Assembly: GCA_017549505.1 (NCBI GenBank)
Contig: JAFYUS010000001.1
Coordinates: forward strand, 1-38,264
Reading direction: 5' to 3'
Source of the DNA: Bacteroidales bacterium
GTDB taxonomy: Bacteria; Bacteroidota; Bacteroidia; Bacteroidales; UBA932
Length of the DNA stretch: 38,264 nucleotides
Made by a program: the position numbers and the translations under genes. How positions within the stretch are numbered: position 1 is the first letter of the stretch; every line of letters begins with the position of its first letter. Of the stretch, positions 23,715 to 31,360 are shown one piece after another. Below the pieces are notes generated by a model. It had not been told where the DNA came from. It ran no database searches and saw nothing but the letters and a program-made list of their open reading frames with translations.

Positions 23715-25040
23715 ATGAAAAAGATATTCTACTCAATATTCGCGGCTGTGGCTATGTTTACGGCATGCAATGAAGAAGTGATCACTGACGGAACAGGATC
23801 GCTCAATCTCAAGATCGGCGAGGTCTCGGATAAATATATGACAAAGGCAGGTGCTATAGATACAGATGAATTCTATGTCACACTTACCGACTGGAGCGGT
23901 AATGCGGTCGAGAGTGACGGTGTGACATATCGGAACATCCTTTACAAGAATCTTCCTGACGAAATATCCGGTCTTCCTTCAGGACCTTACACCATCTCGG
24001 TTTTGTCGCATGAGGAGATTCCTGCAGCTTCCTTTGATACTCCTGTTTATGGAGGTTCGACAGATTTTACAGTGAAGACAGGTGCAACGACTCCTGTTAC
24101 TGTCAGATGTACAGTCCAGAATGTAAAGGTAACCATCAATCCTTCTGCCGGCTTCCTCAGCGAACTTACTTCCTATACCATTACCGTGACAAACGAGGAC
24201 GGCGGCAGCGTCCACTGGACTAATGACGCTGCGGTTACGGGAGTAAATGTGAGCACTGACCTTACTCTTCCGGCACATTTCTCGGTTTCCGCGCTCGATG
24301 TCAATGTTACAGGATACCGTAAGATCAACGGCGCGGAACTCAATCTTCAGGAGAATGCCGAGTGGAACGGAAAGATTGCTAATGTTGCTGCAGCCGACCA
24401 CCATATCATCAACATAGATGCACGGACAACAGGTGCTGCCGGCGGAGAGAACGGCATCACGATCACTGTTGACGGATCGCAGCTGAATGAGGTGGAGTCA
24501 AATCTTGATGTGCCGGGATTCGAGGATGTTCCTGTCGACGGACCGGACTGGGGTGAGAATGAGGAAGGAGGAGATGAAGAAGGTGGAGCTGAAACACCTG
24601 AGGTGGAAGGTCTTGAGTTGATATGGCCTGGCAACGAATCTTTTGAAAGGACTGAACTCAAGTCTGAAATGAGTGTAAACCTTACCATCAATGCTGTAAA
24701 TGGAATCAAGGAATTTGTAGTGTATGTGAACTCTCCTACAGTTGATTTTGTAACTGCTGTAGCTGCTATGGGTGCGGCTGGTGAGACAGAGAATGACGCT
24801 ATATTGGATTTTTCTGATGATATGGTTGTTGAAGGAATGTGTGCAATAGAACTTATTTCTGAATCGCCGATTGGCAAGACTACGGTTGATTTTCCTTTGT
24901 CAGGGCTTCTTCCGCTCATTATCGATGTGGGAAATCCGGAACCCGATACTGTACACACATTTACAATGTATCTTAAGGATATGAAGGATCAGGTACTTTC
25001 AATTCCTCTTGAATTTGTCTATATGCCTTCTGAGAACTAA
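23715..25040 (+). CDS. DUF4493 surface lipoprotein, short form without PCMD
   Basis: The 441-residue protein begins MKKIFYSIFAAVAMFTAC (lipid Cys18) followed by NEEVITD, almost the same post-cysteine sequence as the 21490 protein. DUF4493 spans about 19-225 (LPSGPYTISVLSH, ASFDTPVYGG, CTVQNVKVTINPS). A linker rich in Gly, Asp and Glu (about 268-292, GENEEGGDEEGG) leads to a final beta-sandwich (about 293-437, MSVNLTINAVNGIKEFVVYV) that corresponds to the middle module of the other two DUF4493 proteins. It lacks both Fn3 and the C-terminal jelly-roll, and the frame shows no sign of truncation. It may be a structural subunit where the others are tips or receptors; that is speculation. The gap to the upstream gene is 14 bp. 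Confidence 0.7.
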   Translation: MKKIFYSIFAAVAMFTACNEEVITDGTGSLNLKIGEVSDKYMTKAGAIDTDEFYVTLTDWSGNAVESDGVTYRNILYKNLPDEISGLPSGPYTISVLSHEEIPAASFDTPVYGGSTDFTVKTGATTPVTVRCTVQNVKVTINPSAGFLSELTSYTITVTNEDGGSVHWTNDAAVTGVNVSTDLTLPAHFSVSALDVNVTGYRKINGAELNLQENAEWNGKIANVAAADHHIINIDARTTGAAGGENGITITVDGSQLNEVESNLDVPGFEDVPVDGPDWGENEEGGDEEGGAETPEVEGLELIWPGNESFERTELKSEMSVNLTINAVNGIKEFVVYVNSPTVDFVTAVAAMGAAGETENDAILDFSDDMVVEGMCAIELISESPIGKTTVDFPLSGLLPLIIDVGNPEPDTVHTFTMYLKDMKDQVLSIPLEFVYMPSEN

Positions 25041-25058
25041 TTCCCAAACAGAAACGAC

Positions 25059-27521
25059 ATGATTAAGAATATACTTAGAGAACTGATGCTCATCTTGACC
25101 CTTGCCAGCCTGGCAGCCTGCAATGAGGTTGTGACGGTAGGTGACGGGTACGGCCGCATCGGTCTGAACCTTGGGTGGGACACTTCCCTTGCCACCAAGG
25201 CAGACGGTGATGCAGTTGAGGTCGGAGATGATACTCAGGTGACGGTTTCCGTCTGCGATATGGACGGGAATCCGGTGGCCGGACCTACAACATATGTGTA
25301 TAGTGCCTTGAAGGAGGCTGAGTTTGAGGTGCCGGTCGGAAGATATACAGTGAAAGCTTCAACCGGGTCAAACCATCAGGCTGCCTGGGATTCGCCATTC
25401 TACTATGGTGAGGATGAAGTTACGGTATACGCCGAAAGAGATAATCAAGCAGAGGTAATATGTACTCTTGCGAATGTAAAGGTTACTGTATCTTTCGATG
25501 AGAGGTTCGCCCAGTACTGCACTTCATATAGCGTTACCGTTGATAACGGAGCTGGAGAAGGACTTACCTTCGGAAGCAGAAACGGTAAACTGGATGCAGA
25601 GGGATATTTTGCAGTTACAGGTACTTTGAATTGGAATCTTGTGCTGATCAACAATGACGGGAAGTCATATGTTGCCAGCGGAACTATAGATGGCGTAGAA
25701 GCCCAGCAGCATTATCCGTTGTCATTCTCCCTTTCTGAAATCGTTGAGGATGAGACCGGAGCTTCCGTATTCAAGGTTACTGTAGATGATTCGATAAACG
25801 AGAAGGAGTTTGATGCAGTACTTGATTTCAGCGAGTCTGGAGATTATGAGGTTACTGTATCCGGTTTCGAATATGTTGCCGGAGGTATCGCTGTCCCGAT
25901 GGGAGATCAGAATGTGAAGACGATAACCACATCGATGACCAATGGTATCTCTGCAGCGTTTGTATGTGTCAACGGTGTTTGGTATGAACTCTCAAATGCA
26001 GACCAGGGCACTATAGACAGGCTTTCTGCTCTTGGTATCGATGCTGCTTCGGTTGCTTACGGCGCTTCTTCATTCACTGTGGATGTTACTGACTATCTGG
26101 CATCGATCGGAGATTTCGGATTCTATCCGGTGATTGTTTCTGCATACGATGTAAAGGGTCTCAAGGCCGAGACAAGATTTGACTTCGAGATCATTTCTAA
26201 TGTCGATGCCTCCGCTGTGTCTGCCGAACCTTCTGCTTATTCTGCTGTGATCACTGCGAAGTGGTATGCGAACGAAATACCTGACGGTCTTGGTCTCGAA
26301 TATAAGCCTGTTTCTTCTGCCGACTGGACTTCTGTCGATGCTTCCGCTATATCTTACGATGCGGCTCAGAAGAAATTCTCTGCAGAAATCACAGGCCTGG
26401 CAGCCGGTACTCAATACAGTTTCCGTCCATACTCTGCAAAAGACAGGGATAATATCAAGACTATGGAGTTCTACACCAATTTCACGGCTCCGGTATCTGC
26501 CAAGCCGTGGGCTAAGTTTGCTGTAGTGACCGGTAAATGGTTGACTGATACCGAGCCTGAGGGACTGACATTCAAATATAGGGAATACGGTACCACAGGA
26601 TGGATAGAAGCCGATCCTGCCACAGTGAGACTTTCTGTTGATATCACAGATAAAACATTTACAGGTGATATTACAGGTCTGAATCCAAAGTCTACATACG
26701 AATTCAGAGCAGTTTCTAAGTTGGATGCAGATACTAATCTTCAGATGGGTGAATTTACTACTGCAGGTATGAGCACATTATATAATCTAAACTTTGATGA
26801 TTGGTGTGAGGTGTCTTCAGTATGGTATCCATATTCATCTGATGCGGCAGACCCTACATGGGATACAGCAAACGGAGGCGTCAAGCTTCTGAAGGAGACT
26901 CTGACTACACCTGAATATGATTTCAAGGTTGACAAGTCAGGTAATAAGGCGTCTGCAAGACTTGAAAGCAAGGCACTGACAATGTTTGCGGCTGGAAATA
27001 TATATACAGGAAAATTCATAAAGGCAAAAGTGATAGGTGGTGTCGGTGCAGAACTTGATTGGGGTGTTCCATTTACCTCAAAACCAGTCGCATTGAGGGG
27101 TTATTATTCATATTCTCCAGCTCCTATATCCGTTGTAGGAAATGGAGCGAATGTTTCTAAAGGAGATCCGGATAGATGTCAGATTCAGATTTTCCTGACA
27201 GATTGGGAAGGAGATAATGCTCCATTCCGAATCAATACAGCGACAGGTAAGTTTGTGGAGATGGACGCTGATTATATCATAGCTGCCGGAATGAAAGAAT
27301 CTGCAGAAGACAATAATGGAAGATGGGAGAAGTTTACGATACCAGTAGAATATCGTGATGATCGTACTCCGACTTATATCGTTGTTGCAGCCGCTTCTTC
27401 GTATCTTGGAGATTATTTTACCGGAGGTGACGGATCTACTTTGTTTGTCGATGAGTTCGAACTTATTTACGACATCGGCGATCTTACCGATGAGGAAGCC
27501 GCCAAGGTTAACTACAGATAG
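25059..27521 (+). CDS. DUF4493 surface lipoprotein with two Fn3-like modules and PCMD domain
   Basis: The 820-residue protein starts with MIKNILRELMLILTLASLAAC (lipid Cys21, then NEVVTVGD). Modules: DUF4493 at about 22-245 (VPVGRYTVKASTG, AAWDSPFYYGEDEVTV, CTLANVKVTVSFDERF), a beta-sandwich at about 250-380 (ITTSMTNGISAAFVCVNG), two Fn3-like repeats at about 381-475 and 478-568 (AVITAKWYANEIPDGLGLEYK / AVVTGKWLTDTEPEGLTFKYR; ITGLAAGTQYSF / ITGLNPKSTYEF), and a PCMD domain at about 575-815 (NFDDWCEVSSVWYPYS, FAAGNIYTGKF, GVGAELDWG, SYLGDYFTGG, LFVDEFELIYD). PCMD stands for putative carbohydrate metabolism domain, whose activity is unproven. It is expected on the cell surface. The gene follows the previous one by 18 bp and precedes the OM barrel gene by 5 bp. 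Confidence 0.75.
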   Translation: MIKNILRELMLILTLASLAACNEVVTVGDGYGRIGLNLGWDTSLATKADGDAVEVGDDTQVTVSVCDMDGNPVAGPTTYVYSALKEAEFEVPVGRYTVKASTGSNHQAAWDSPFYYGEDEVTVYAERDNQAEVICTLANVKVTVSFDERFAQYCTSYSVTVDNGAGEGLTFGSRNGKLDAEGYFAVTGTLNWNLVLINNDGKSYVASGTIDGVEAQQHYPLSFSLSEIVEDETGASVFKVTVDDSINEKEFDAVLDFSESGDYEVTVSGFEYVAGGIAVPMGDQNVKTITTSMTNGISAAFVCVNGVWYELSNADQGTIDRLSALGIDAASVAYGASSFTVDVTDYLASIGDFGFYPVIVSAYDVKGLKAETRFDFEIISNVDASAVSAEPSAYSAVITAKWYANEIPDGLGLEYKPVSSADWTSVDASAISYDAAQKKFSAEITGLAAGTQYSFRPYSAKDRDNIKTMEFYTNFTAPVSAKPWAKFAVVTGKWLTDTEPEGLTFKYREYGTTGWIEADPATVRLSVDITDKTFTGDITGLNPKSTYEFRAVSKLDADTNLQMGEFTTAGMSTLYNLNFDDWCEVSSVWYPYSSDAADPTWDTANGGVKLLKETLTTPEYDFKVDKSGNKASARLESKALTMFAAGNIYTGKFIKAKVIGGVGAELDWGVPFTSKPVALRGYYSYSPAPISVVGNGANVSKGDPDRCQIQIFLTDWEGDNAPFRINTATGKFVEMDADYIIAAGMKESAEDNNGRWEKFTIPVEYRDDRTPTYIVVAAASSYLGDYFTGGDGSTLFVDEFELIYDIGDLTDEEAAKVNYR

Positions 27522-27526
27522 TTCTG

Positions 27527-28435
27527 ATGAGGAAGACTTTATTCATAGTATTGTCGGTATTCAATGCATTCATGCTTGGTGCGCGCCCCGCAGGGGCTGA
27601 CACCATGCATGAATGCAGGGACACGATCCGGGTTGCAGATACCGTATGGGTATCTGCAACGGAGCGTGCTCCGCTGACAGCGGAGATTCCGGATGTCATC
27701 CTCGATGATACATTCAACAGAGGTATCGGCAAGGCCACTGCTCTCTTTGTTCCTAAGGGTACGGTATCATTCGGGCTGACGGCATTGTATAATTCGTATG
27801 ATCTGGGATCTGCTGAGGATGATGCCGGTTACAAGATGTTTCTATCTCTTTTGGACGGCGTTTATGGAAATATGACTTCATGCGGCATAGCGCCTGCTGT
27901 TTCATACTTCATCGCTGACAATACCTCGGTCGGTCTGCGCTTCGATTATTCCAAGTCTGTTCTCGGGCTTGGAAGCGCAAGTATTGCTCTCGGTGATCTG
28001 ATGTCATTGGATATCAATGATGTGAATTATCTCAAGCAGTCGTATTCCGGCTCATTGACATTGAGACATTATATGTCCATAGCAGACAGCAGACGTTTTG
28101 CAATCTTCGTGGAAGGAAGAGGAACTCTGGGATATGCCCAGTCTATGAACTATCAGAGGGAAGGAGATGACAAATACGGAACGTACCAGGATATCTACAA
28201 GGCTTCATTGAGTCTGGTACCTGGGGTCGTGTGCTTCATGATGGACAACGCTGCGTTCGAAGTGTCTGTAGGAGTGCTGGGCTTTGATACTCAGAAAGTC
28301 AAGCAGCTCACCAACCAGGTGGAATACAGCGAGATGAAAAGCAGCGGTGCTAACTTCAAGATCAATCTGCTTTCCGTCAATTTCGGTATGTCGTTCTATA
28401 TTTATCCGAAGAAGGCAAGGAGGCACACGTCATGA
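27527..28435 (+). CDS. Outer-membrane beta-barrel protein of the surface operon
   Basis: The 302-residue protein has a signal peptide (MRKTLFIVLSVFNAFMLGARPAGA, cleavage near residue 24-25). The segment DTMHECRDTIRVADTVWVSATE is a short N-terminal linker, followed by the barrel (GKATALFVPKGTVSFGLTALYNSY, APAVSYFIADNTSVGLRFDYSKS, SLTLRHYMSIADSRRFAIFVEGRGTLGYAQ, FKINLLSVNFGMSFYIYP), with alternating hydrophobic and polar strands. No known enzyme motif is seen; a role as channel or anchor for the lipoproteins is inferred from the operon. The gene overlaps the next by the ATGA at 28432-28435, which indicates translational coupling. The DNA encoding residues 13-53 contains four successive hairpins, which is unusual for a coding sequence. 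Confidence 0.7.
   Translation: MRKTLFIVLSVFNAFMLGARPAGADTMHECRDTIRVADTVWVSATERAPLTAEIPDVILDDTFNRGIGKATALFVPKGTVSFGLTALYNSYDLGSAEDDAGYKMFLSLLDGVYGNMTSCGIAPAVSYFIADNTSVGLRFDYSKSVLGLGSASIALGDLMSLDINDVNYLKQSYSGSLTLRHYMSIADSRRFAIFVEGRGTLGYAQSMNYQREGDDKYGTYQDIYKASLSLVPGVVCFMMDNAAFEVSVGVLGFDTQKVKQLTNQVEYSEMKSSGANFKINLLSVNFGMSFYIYPKKARRHTS
27565..27683 (+). repeat. Cluster of four adjacent inverted repeats inside a coding sequence
   Basis: Hairpin 1: TGCATTCATGC (27565-27575) with GCATGAATGCA (27607-27617), continued after one mismatch by TGGTG/CACCA and capped by GCCCC/GGGGC (27585-27597). Hairpin 2: GTTGCAGATACC (27632-27643) with GGTATCTGCAAC (27649-27660), a perfect 12-bp stem. Hairpin 3: GGAGC/GCTCC at 27661-27672. 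Hairpin 4: CCGCT/AGCGG at 27671-27683. They cover the end of the signal peptide and the N-terminal linker. Confidence 0.65.
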
Positions 28436-30030
28436 AGGTGATGAGATATCTTGCATGGATGCTGGCCTTTCTGACGGTTACATCCTGTCTTTTCGACAAT
28501 GACCTGTCATATCCAAATATCTCTGCCGACATCTTATCCTTTCAGGTAGAGGGACAGACATCGGTAAGGATCGACAATGAACTTCGTGAGATTCATGTCG
28601 AACTTTCAGAGTCTGCGGATCCTGCACATGTCAAGGTGCTGGATATTACATTAAGCGAAGGGGCGAGACTGACTGAAGGAGTGCCTCAATACCTTGACCT
28701 GACCGCTCCTGTCGCTTTGACTGTCAAGACATACGGAGAGACGGTGTGGACCATATATGCGACCCAACCGGTAATAAGATACATCAATGTCGAAAATCAG
28801 GTCGGCGAGGCCGAATTCGATGTGAAGAACAGGTCTGCTGTCGTATATGTGTCATCCAGCCAGTCGCTGAGCGCTGTCACTATTCTTGATATGAAACTTG
28901 AGAGGGAGGGATCTGAAGTAGTTTCCACTACTGCAACCATCACTGTTGGCAAGCAGACTGTGGAACAGACGCTTGAGTGTGTGTTTCCTATGACTCTTGA
29001 GTGCGTCATGCTCAGAAAGTTTACAGTTCTTTCCGAAGGAGAGACTGTAGAATGGATCGTAAGGGTTCTGAACAAGGAAGTTGCTGTCGAAGTCACATCG
29101 GTGAATGCATGGGCAAGGCATGCATATGTGACCGCTCTTTTCGACGGAAAGGGAGATCCTTATTTCGAATACAGACGTTCAGGAGAAGATCTTTGGACCA
29201 AAGTCATGGATGCTGCAGTCACAGGAACTGGCGTTTCAGCTGATATCGGAGACCTGGTTCCGGAGACGTCATATGAGGTGCGTCTTGTCAACGGAGAAAT
29301 GATGAGCGATCCGGAAACCTTCGTTACAGAAGAGGCTTCTCAGGTTCCTAACATGAGTTTTGACGATTGGTATTCCCCTGATCCGTCGTCTGCAAAGGCG
29401 GTCTGGTATCCTTACGCCATCGGAGGAATCCATGCTTGGGATTCTGCGAATCCCGGTGCTGCGGCGTTCATAGGATCGTCAACAGTTCCGGAAGAAAGTT
29501 TCGTGGTAAAGGGCATGGCCGCAAAGCTAGAAAGCAAATATGCAGTCATAGCCTTCGCTGCAGGAAACATCTATACAGGAAAGTTCGGAAAGATCGCCGG
29601 AGTCGGCGCTGAACTTGATTGGGGATATGAATTCTCTTCACGTCCTTCTGCACTGAAGGGTTATTATTCATATGCACCGAAGCCTATAGACAAGGCGGAT
29701 AAGGCCAAGGAGGAACTTATAGGACAGATGGACAAGTGCCAGATACAGGTGATTCTTGCTGACTGGGATGCTCCATTCCGTATCAATACGACCAAAGGAC
29801 ATTTTGTCGACATAGAAAAGGATGAACATATCATCGCTTTCGGCAGAATCGAGACCGATCAGGCAACGGGAGGGGAGTACAAGGAATTCACGATCGATCT
29901 GGAATACCGTACAAAGACACGAAAGCCGAAATACGTAGTCATTTCGGCTTGCGCCTCGTACCTCGGTGACTATTTCACCGGAGGTGTAGGCAGTACGTTG
30001 TATGTCGATGAATTTGAATTCGTATATTGA
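28432..30030 (+). CDS. PCMD-domain surface lipoprotein, last gene of the operon
   Basis: The 532-residue protein begins MKVMRYLAWMLAFLTVTSC (lipid Cys19, then LFDNDLSYP). The N-terminal part (about 20-215) is two beta-rich repeats (ILSFQVEGQTSVRIDNELREIHVEL; FDVKNRSAVVYVSSSQSLSAVTI) that resemble the DUF5018-like repeats of Bacteroidota surface proteins, in place of DUF4493. An Fn3-like module (about 218-303, YFEYRRSGEDLWTKV...PETSYEVRLVNGE) and a PCMD domain (about 306-532) follow. The PCMD shares FAAGNIYTGKF, GVGAELDWG, APFRINT, SYLGDYFTGG and VDEFEFVY with the 25059 protein, so the two are clear homologs. It is translationally coupled to the OM barrel gene and ends 5 bp before the convergent exporter gene. 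Surface display is inferred; the ligand is unknown. Confidence 0.73.
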   Translation: MKVMRYLAWMLAFLTVTSCLFDNDLSYPNISADILSFQVEGQTSVRIDNELREIHVELSESADPAHVKVLDITLSEGARLTEGVPQYLDLTAPVALTVKTYGETVWTIYATQPVIRYINVENQVGEAEFDVKNRSAVVYVSSSQSLSAVTILDMKLEREGSEVVSTTATITVGKQTVEQTLECVFPMTLECVMLRKFTVLSEGETVEWIVRVLNKEVAVEVTSVNAWARHAYVTALFDGKGDPYFEYRRSGEDLWTKVMDAAVTGTGVSADIGDLVPETSYEVRLVNGEMMSDPETFVTEEASQVPNMSFDDWYSPDPSSAKAVWYPYAIGGIHAWDSANPGAAAFIGSSTVPEESFVVKGMAAKLESKYAVIAFAAGNIYTGKFGKIAGVGAELDWGYEFSSRPSALKGYYSYAPKPIDKADKAKEELIGQMDKCQIQVILADWDAPFRINTTKGHFVDIEKDEHIIAFGRIETDQATGGEYKEFTIDLEYRTKTRKPKYVVISACASYLGDYFTGGVGSTLYVDEFEFVY

Positions 30031-30035
30031 TGCTT

Positions 30036-31232
30036 CTACATCAGCAGCATGGCTCCGTAGCCTGCTGCCAATGCGATGATGCAGTTTATGAGCTTCGCCC
30101 AGGCGAAGCTCTTTCTGCTTTCTGCCAGAAGCGGAATGGAGGCATGGCCGTCCTGAGAGATCGAACTGGCCAGAAGTACAGGGAACGGCACTACGCCGGT
30201 CGCAAAGAGCGTCACGAATATCATGTGAGGGCCCGATTCAGGGATTATTCCGATCAATGTGGCCAGAAGGATCATCAAGGCTGTATTGTCGCTGATCCAA
30301 TGGTCGATTTCTACATATTGAAGGGCAAAGCCAAGAACAAGAAGCACTCCGAATGTCCATGCAAATATCGTCGGCAGATGCTTCTTTACGATGTGGTCCC
30401 ATAGATGCCCTTCAACGAAATGGTCTGAAGCGAAAAGCAGGACAAAAAGAACGATGACGCTCAGGCCGGCAAAGAGGACGTTCATCCAGTCCTCGCTCAG
30501 AAGGTCGATTCCATGGCTGGAGATGTCTTCTTCATGATGATGGTGTCCATGTTCGCATGCCTCTGTATGTACATGGCCCTCATGACCATGGTCATGTCCT
30601 GCATGCGCAGAATGGTCGTGGCCGAGACGGCCGGTGGCCAATGCGGCAATGAATACCGCCAGTCCTGCAAACATCAGCATCCTCTTCCATCCGTAGTGAC
30701 GTTTCTGATCTTTTCTGTCTTTGTCTTCAGCCCCTGATCCTGCAGTATCGTGGTGGCATTCAGGTGTATGTACGACGTACCCGTCATGACATTCGGACTC
30801 TGCTCCGCAGTCCGAATGGTCGTGCTTGTCGCACTTCTTTGAATGAATCCTGTCATGGACGAAATCAACTCCGACTCCTACCAGAATCGCCAGGACAAAC
30901 AGTACTGCAAACAGAATAAGAGCCTGCTCGGGAATCATGGCCAGCATGACGAAAGCCTCGTCGCCCGATGATGCGATCATCATCGCGACGAGTGCGCCGA
31001 AGCTGAACATACGGTGTGTATAGAGTGATACCGTGGCGAAACCGCCCATGCAGCCGGGTATGGAACCCAGCAGAGAAGCGATCACGACCTGTCCGAACTT
31101 CGTCTTCTTCAATCCCTTGAACACCAGACCTTTCGACTCGATGTTAAGCGACTCGATCATCATCATCATCACTACCACCAGTCCTGTGATAAGGACCGCA
31201 TTTCTCAGCGCTTCAACAACTACATGCCACAT
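30036..31232 (-). CDS. His-rich putative 10-TM heavy-metal exporter (ArsP_2/PF11449-type permease)
   Basis: The 398-residue protein has about ten hydrophobic segments. Two loops are very rich in histidine: residues about 126-162 (HDHSDCGAES..., HHD) and 204-240 (HDHSAHAGHDHGHEG, HGHHHHEED), typical metal-sensing or -buffering loops. The first half contains SLLGSIPGCMGGFATVSLYTH (about 53-73) and the second half the related IGIIPESGPHMIFVTLFATG (about 336-355), which points to two repeated halves. This matches the Bacteroidota family called putative heavy-metal exporter, sometimes arsenic or manganese transporter in databases. The metal is not known. It probably forms an operon with the DUF1573 gene upstream, separated by a 128-bp structured spacer. 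Confidence 0.8.
   Translation of the reverse strand: MWHVVVEALRNAVLITGLVVVMMMMIESLNIESKGLVFKGLKKTKFGQVVIASLLGSIPGCMGGFATVSLYTHRMFSFGALVAMMIASSGDEAFVMLAMIPEQALILFAVLFVLAILVGVGVDFVHDRIHSKKCDKHDHSDCGAESECHDGYVVHTPECHHDTAGSGAEDKDRKDQKRHYGWKRMLMFAGLAVFIAALATGRLGHDHSAHAGHDHGHEGHVHTEACEHGHHHHEEDISSHGIDLLSEDWMNVLFAGLSVIVLFVLLFASDHFVEGHLWDHIVKKHLPTIFAWTFGVLLVLGFALQYVEIDHWISDNTALMILLATLIGIIPESGPHMIFVTLFATGVVPFPVLLASSISQDGHASIPLLAESRKSFAWAKLINCIIALAAGYGAMLLM
30090..30111 (+). terminator. Terminator-like hairpin for the surface operon, inside the exporter gene
   Basis: GAGCTTCGCC (30090-30099) is the exact reverse complement of GGCGAAGCTC (30102-30111), giving a GC-rich 9-10-bp stem. It is followed on the plus strand by TTTCTGCTTTC, and lies 60-80 bp beyond the operon's last stop codon (30030). 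Confidence 0.5.
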
Positions 31233-31254
31233 AATAATGCTTTCTATTGATTAC

Positions 31255-31359
31255 ATCAGGTTAGCCAATTGTGCGGAATTGGCATTTTGCCACCCCCGGC
31301 CAGGGGGAGGGGCCCAGCTTGCTGGGAGGGGGCCAATGGAGCACTTTGGGTAACCTGAT
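31255..31359 (-). other. GC-rich structured spacer between DUF1573 gene and metal exporter (RNA element or REP-like repeat)
   Basis: ATCAGGTTAGCCAA (31255-31268) and TTGGGTAACCTGAT (31346-31359) form a 13-of-14-bp closing stem. Inside are several further hairpins: GCCAATT/AATTGGC (31264-31283), CCCCC/GGGGG around 31293-31307 and CCCAG/CTGGG around 31314-31325. Much of the centre is G/C tracts, unlike the surrounding coding DNA. No T-run follows on the minus strand, so a plain terminator is unlikely. It starts 2 nt after the DUF1573 stop codon. Confidence 0.6.
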
Positions 31360-31360
31360 T

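Noticed and set aside
24347-24958. 203-codon Ser/Pro/Thr-rich frame antisense to a DUF4493 gene
   Set aside because: The composition is the expected complement of the acidic Gly/Glu linker and beta-strand codons; no independent evidence.
29961-29984. Hairpin in the last PCMD gene as terminator of the exporter
   Set aside because: The stem is bulged, has no T-run on the minus strand and encodes the conserved YLGDYFTGG motif.
30027-30404. Plus-strand frame overlapping the exporter's 3' end
   Set aside because: Lies antisense to well-conserved membrane segments of the exporter and has no homology.
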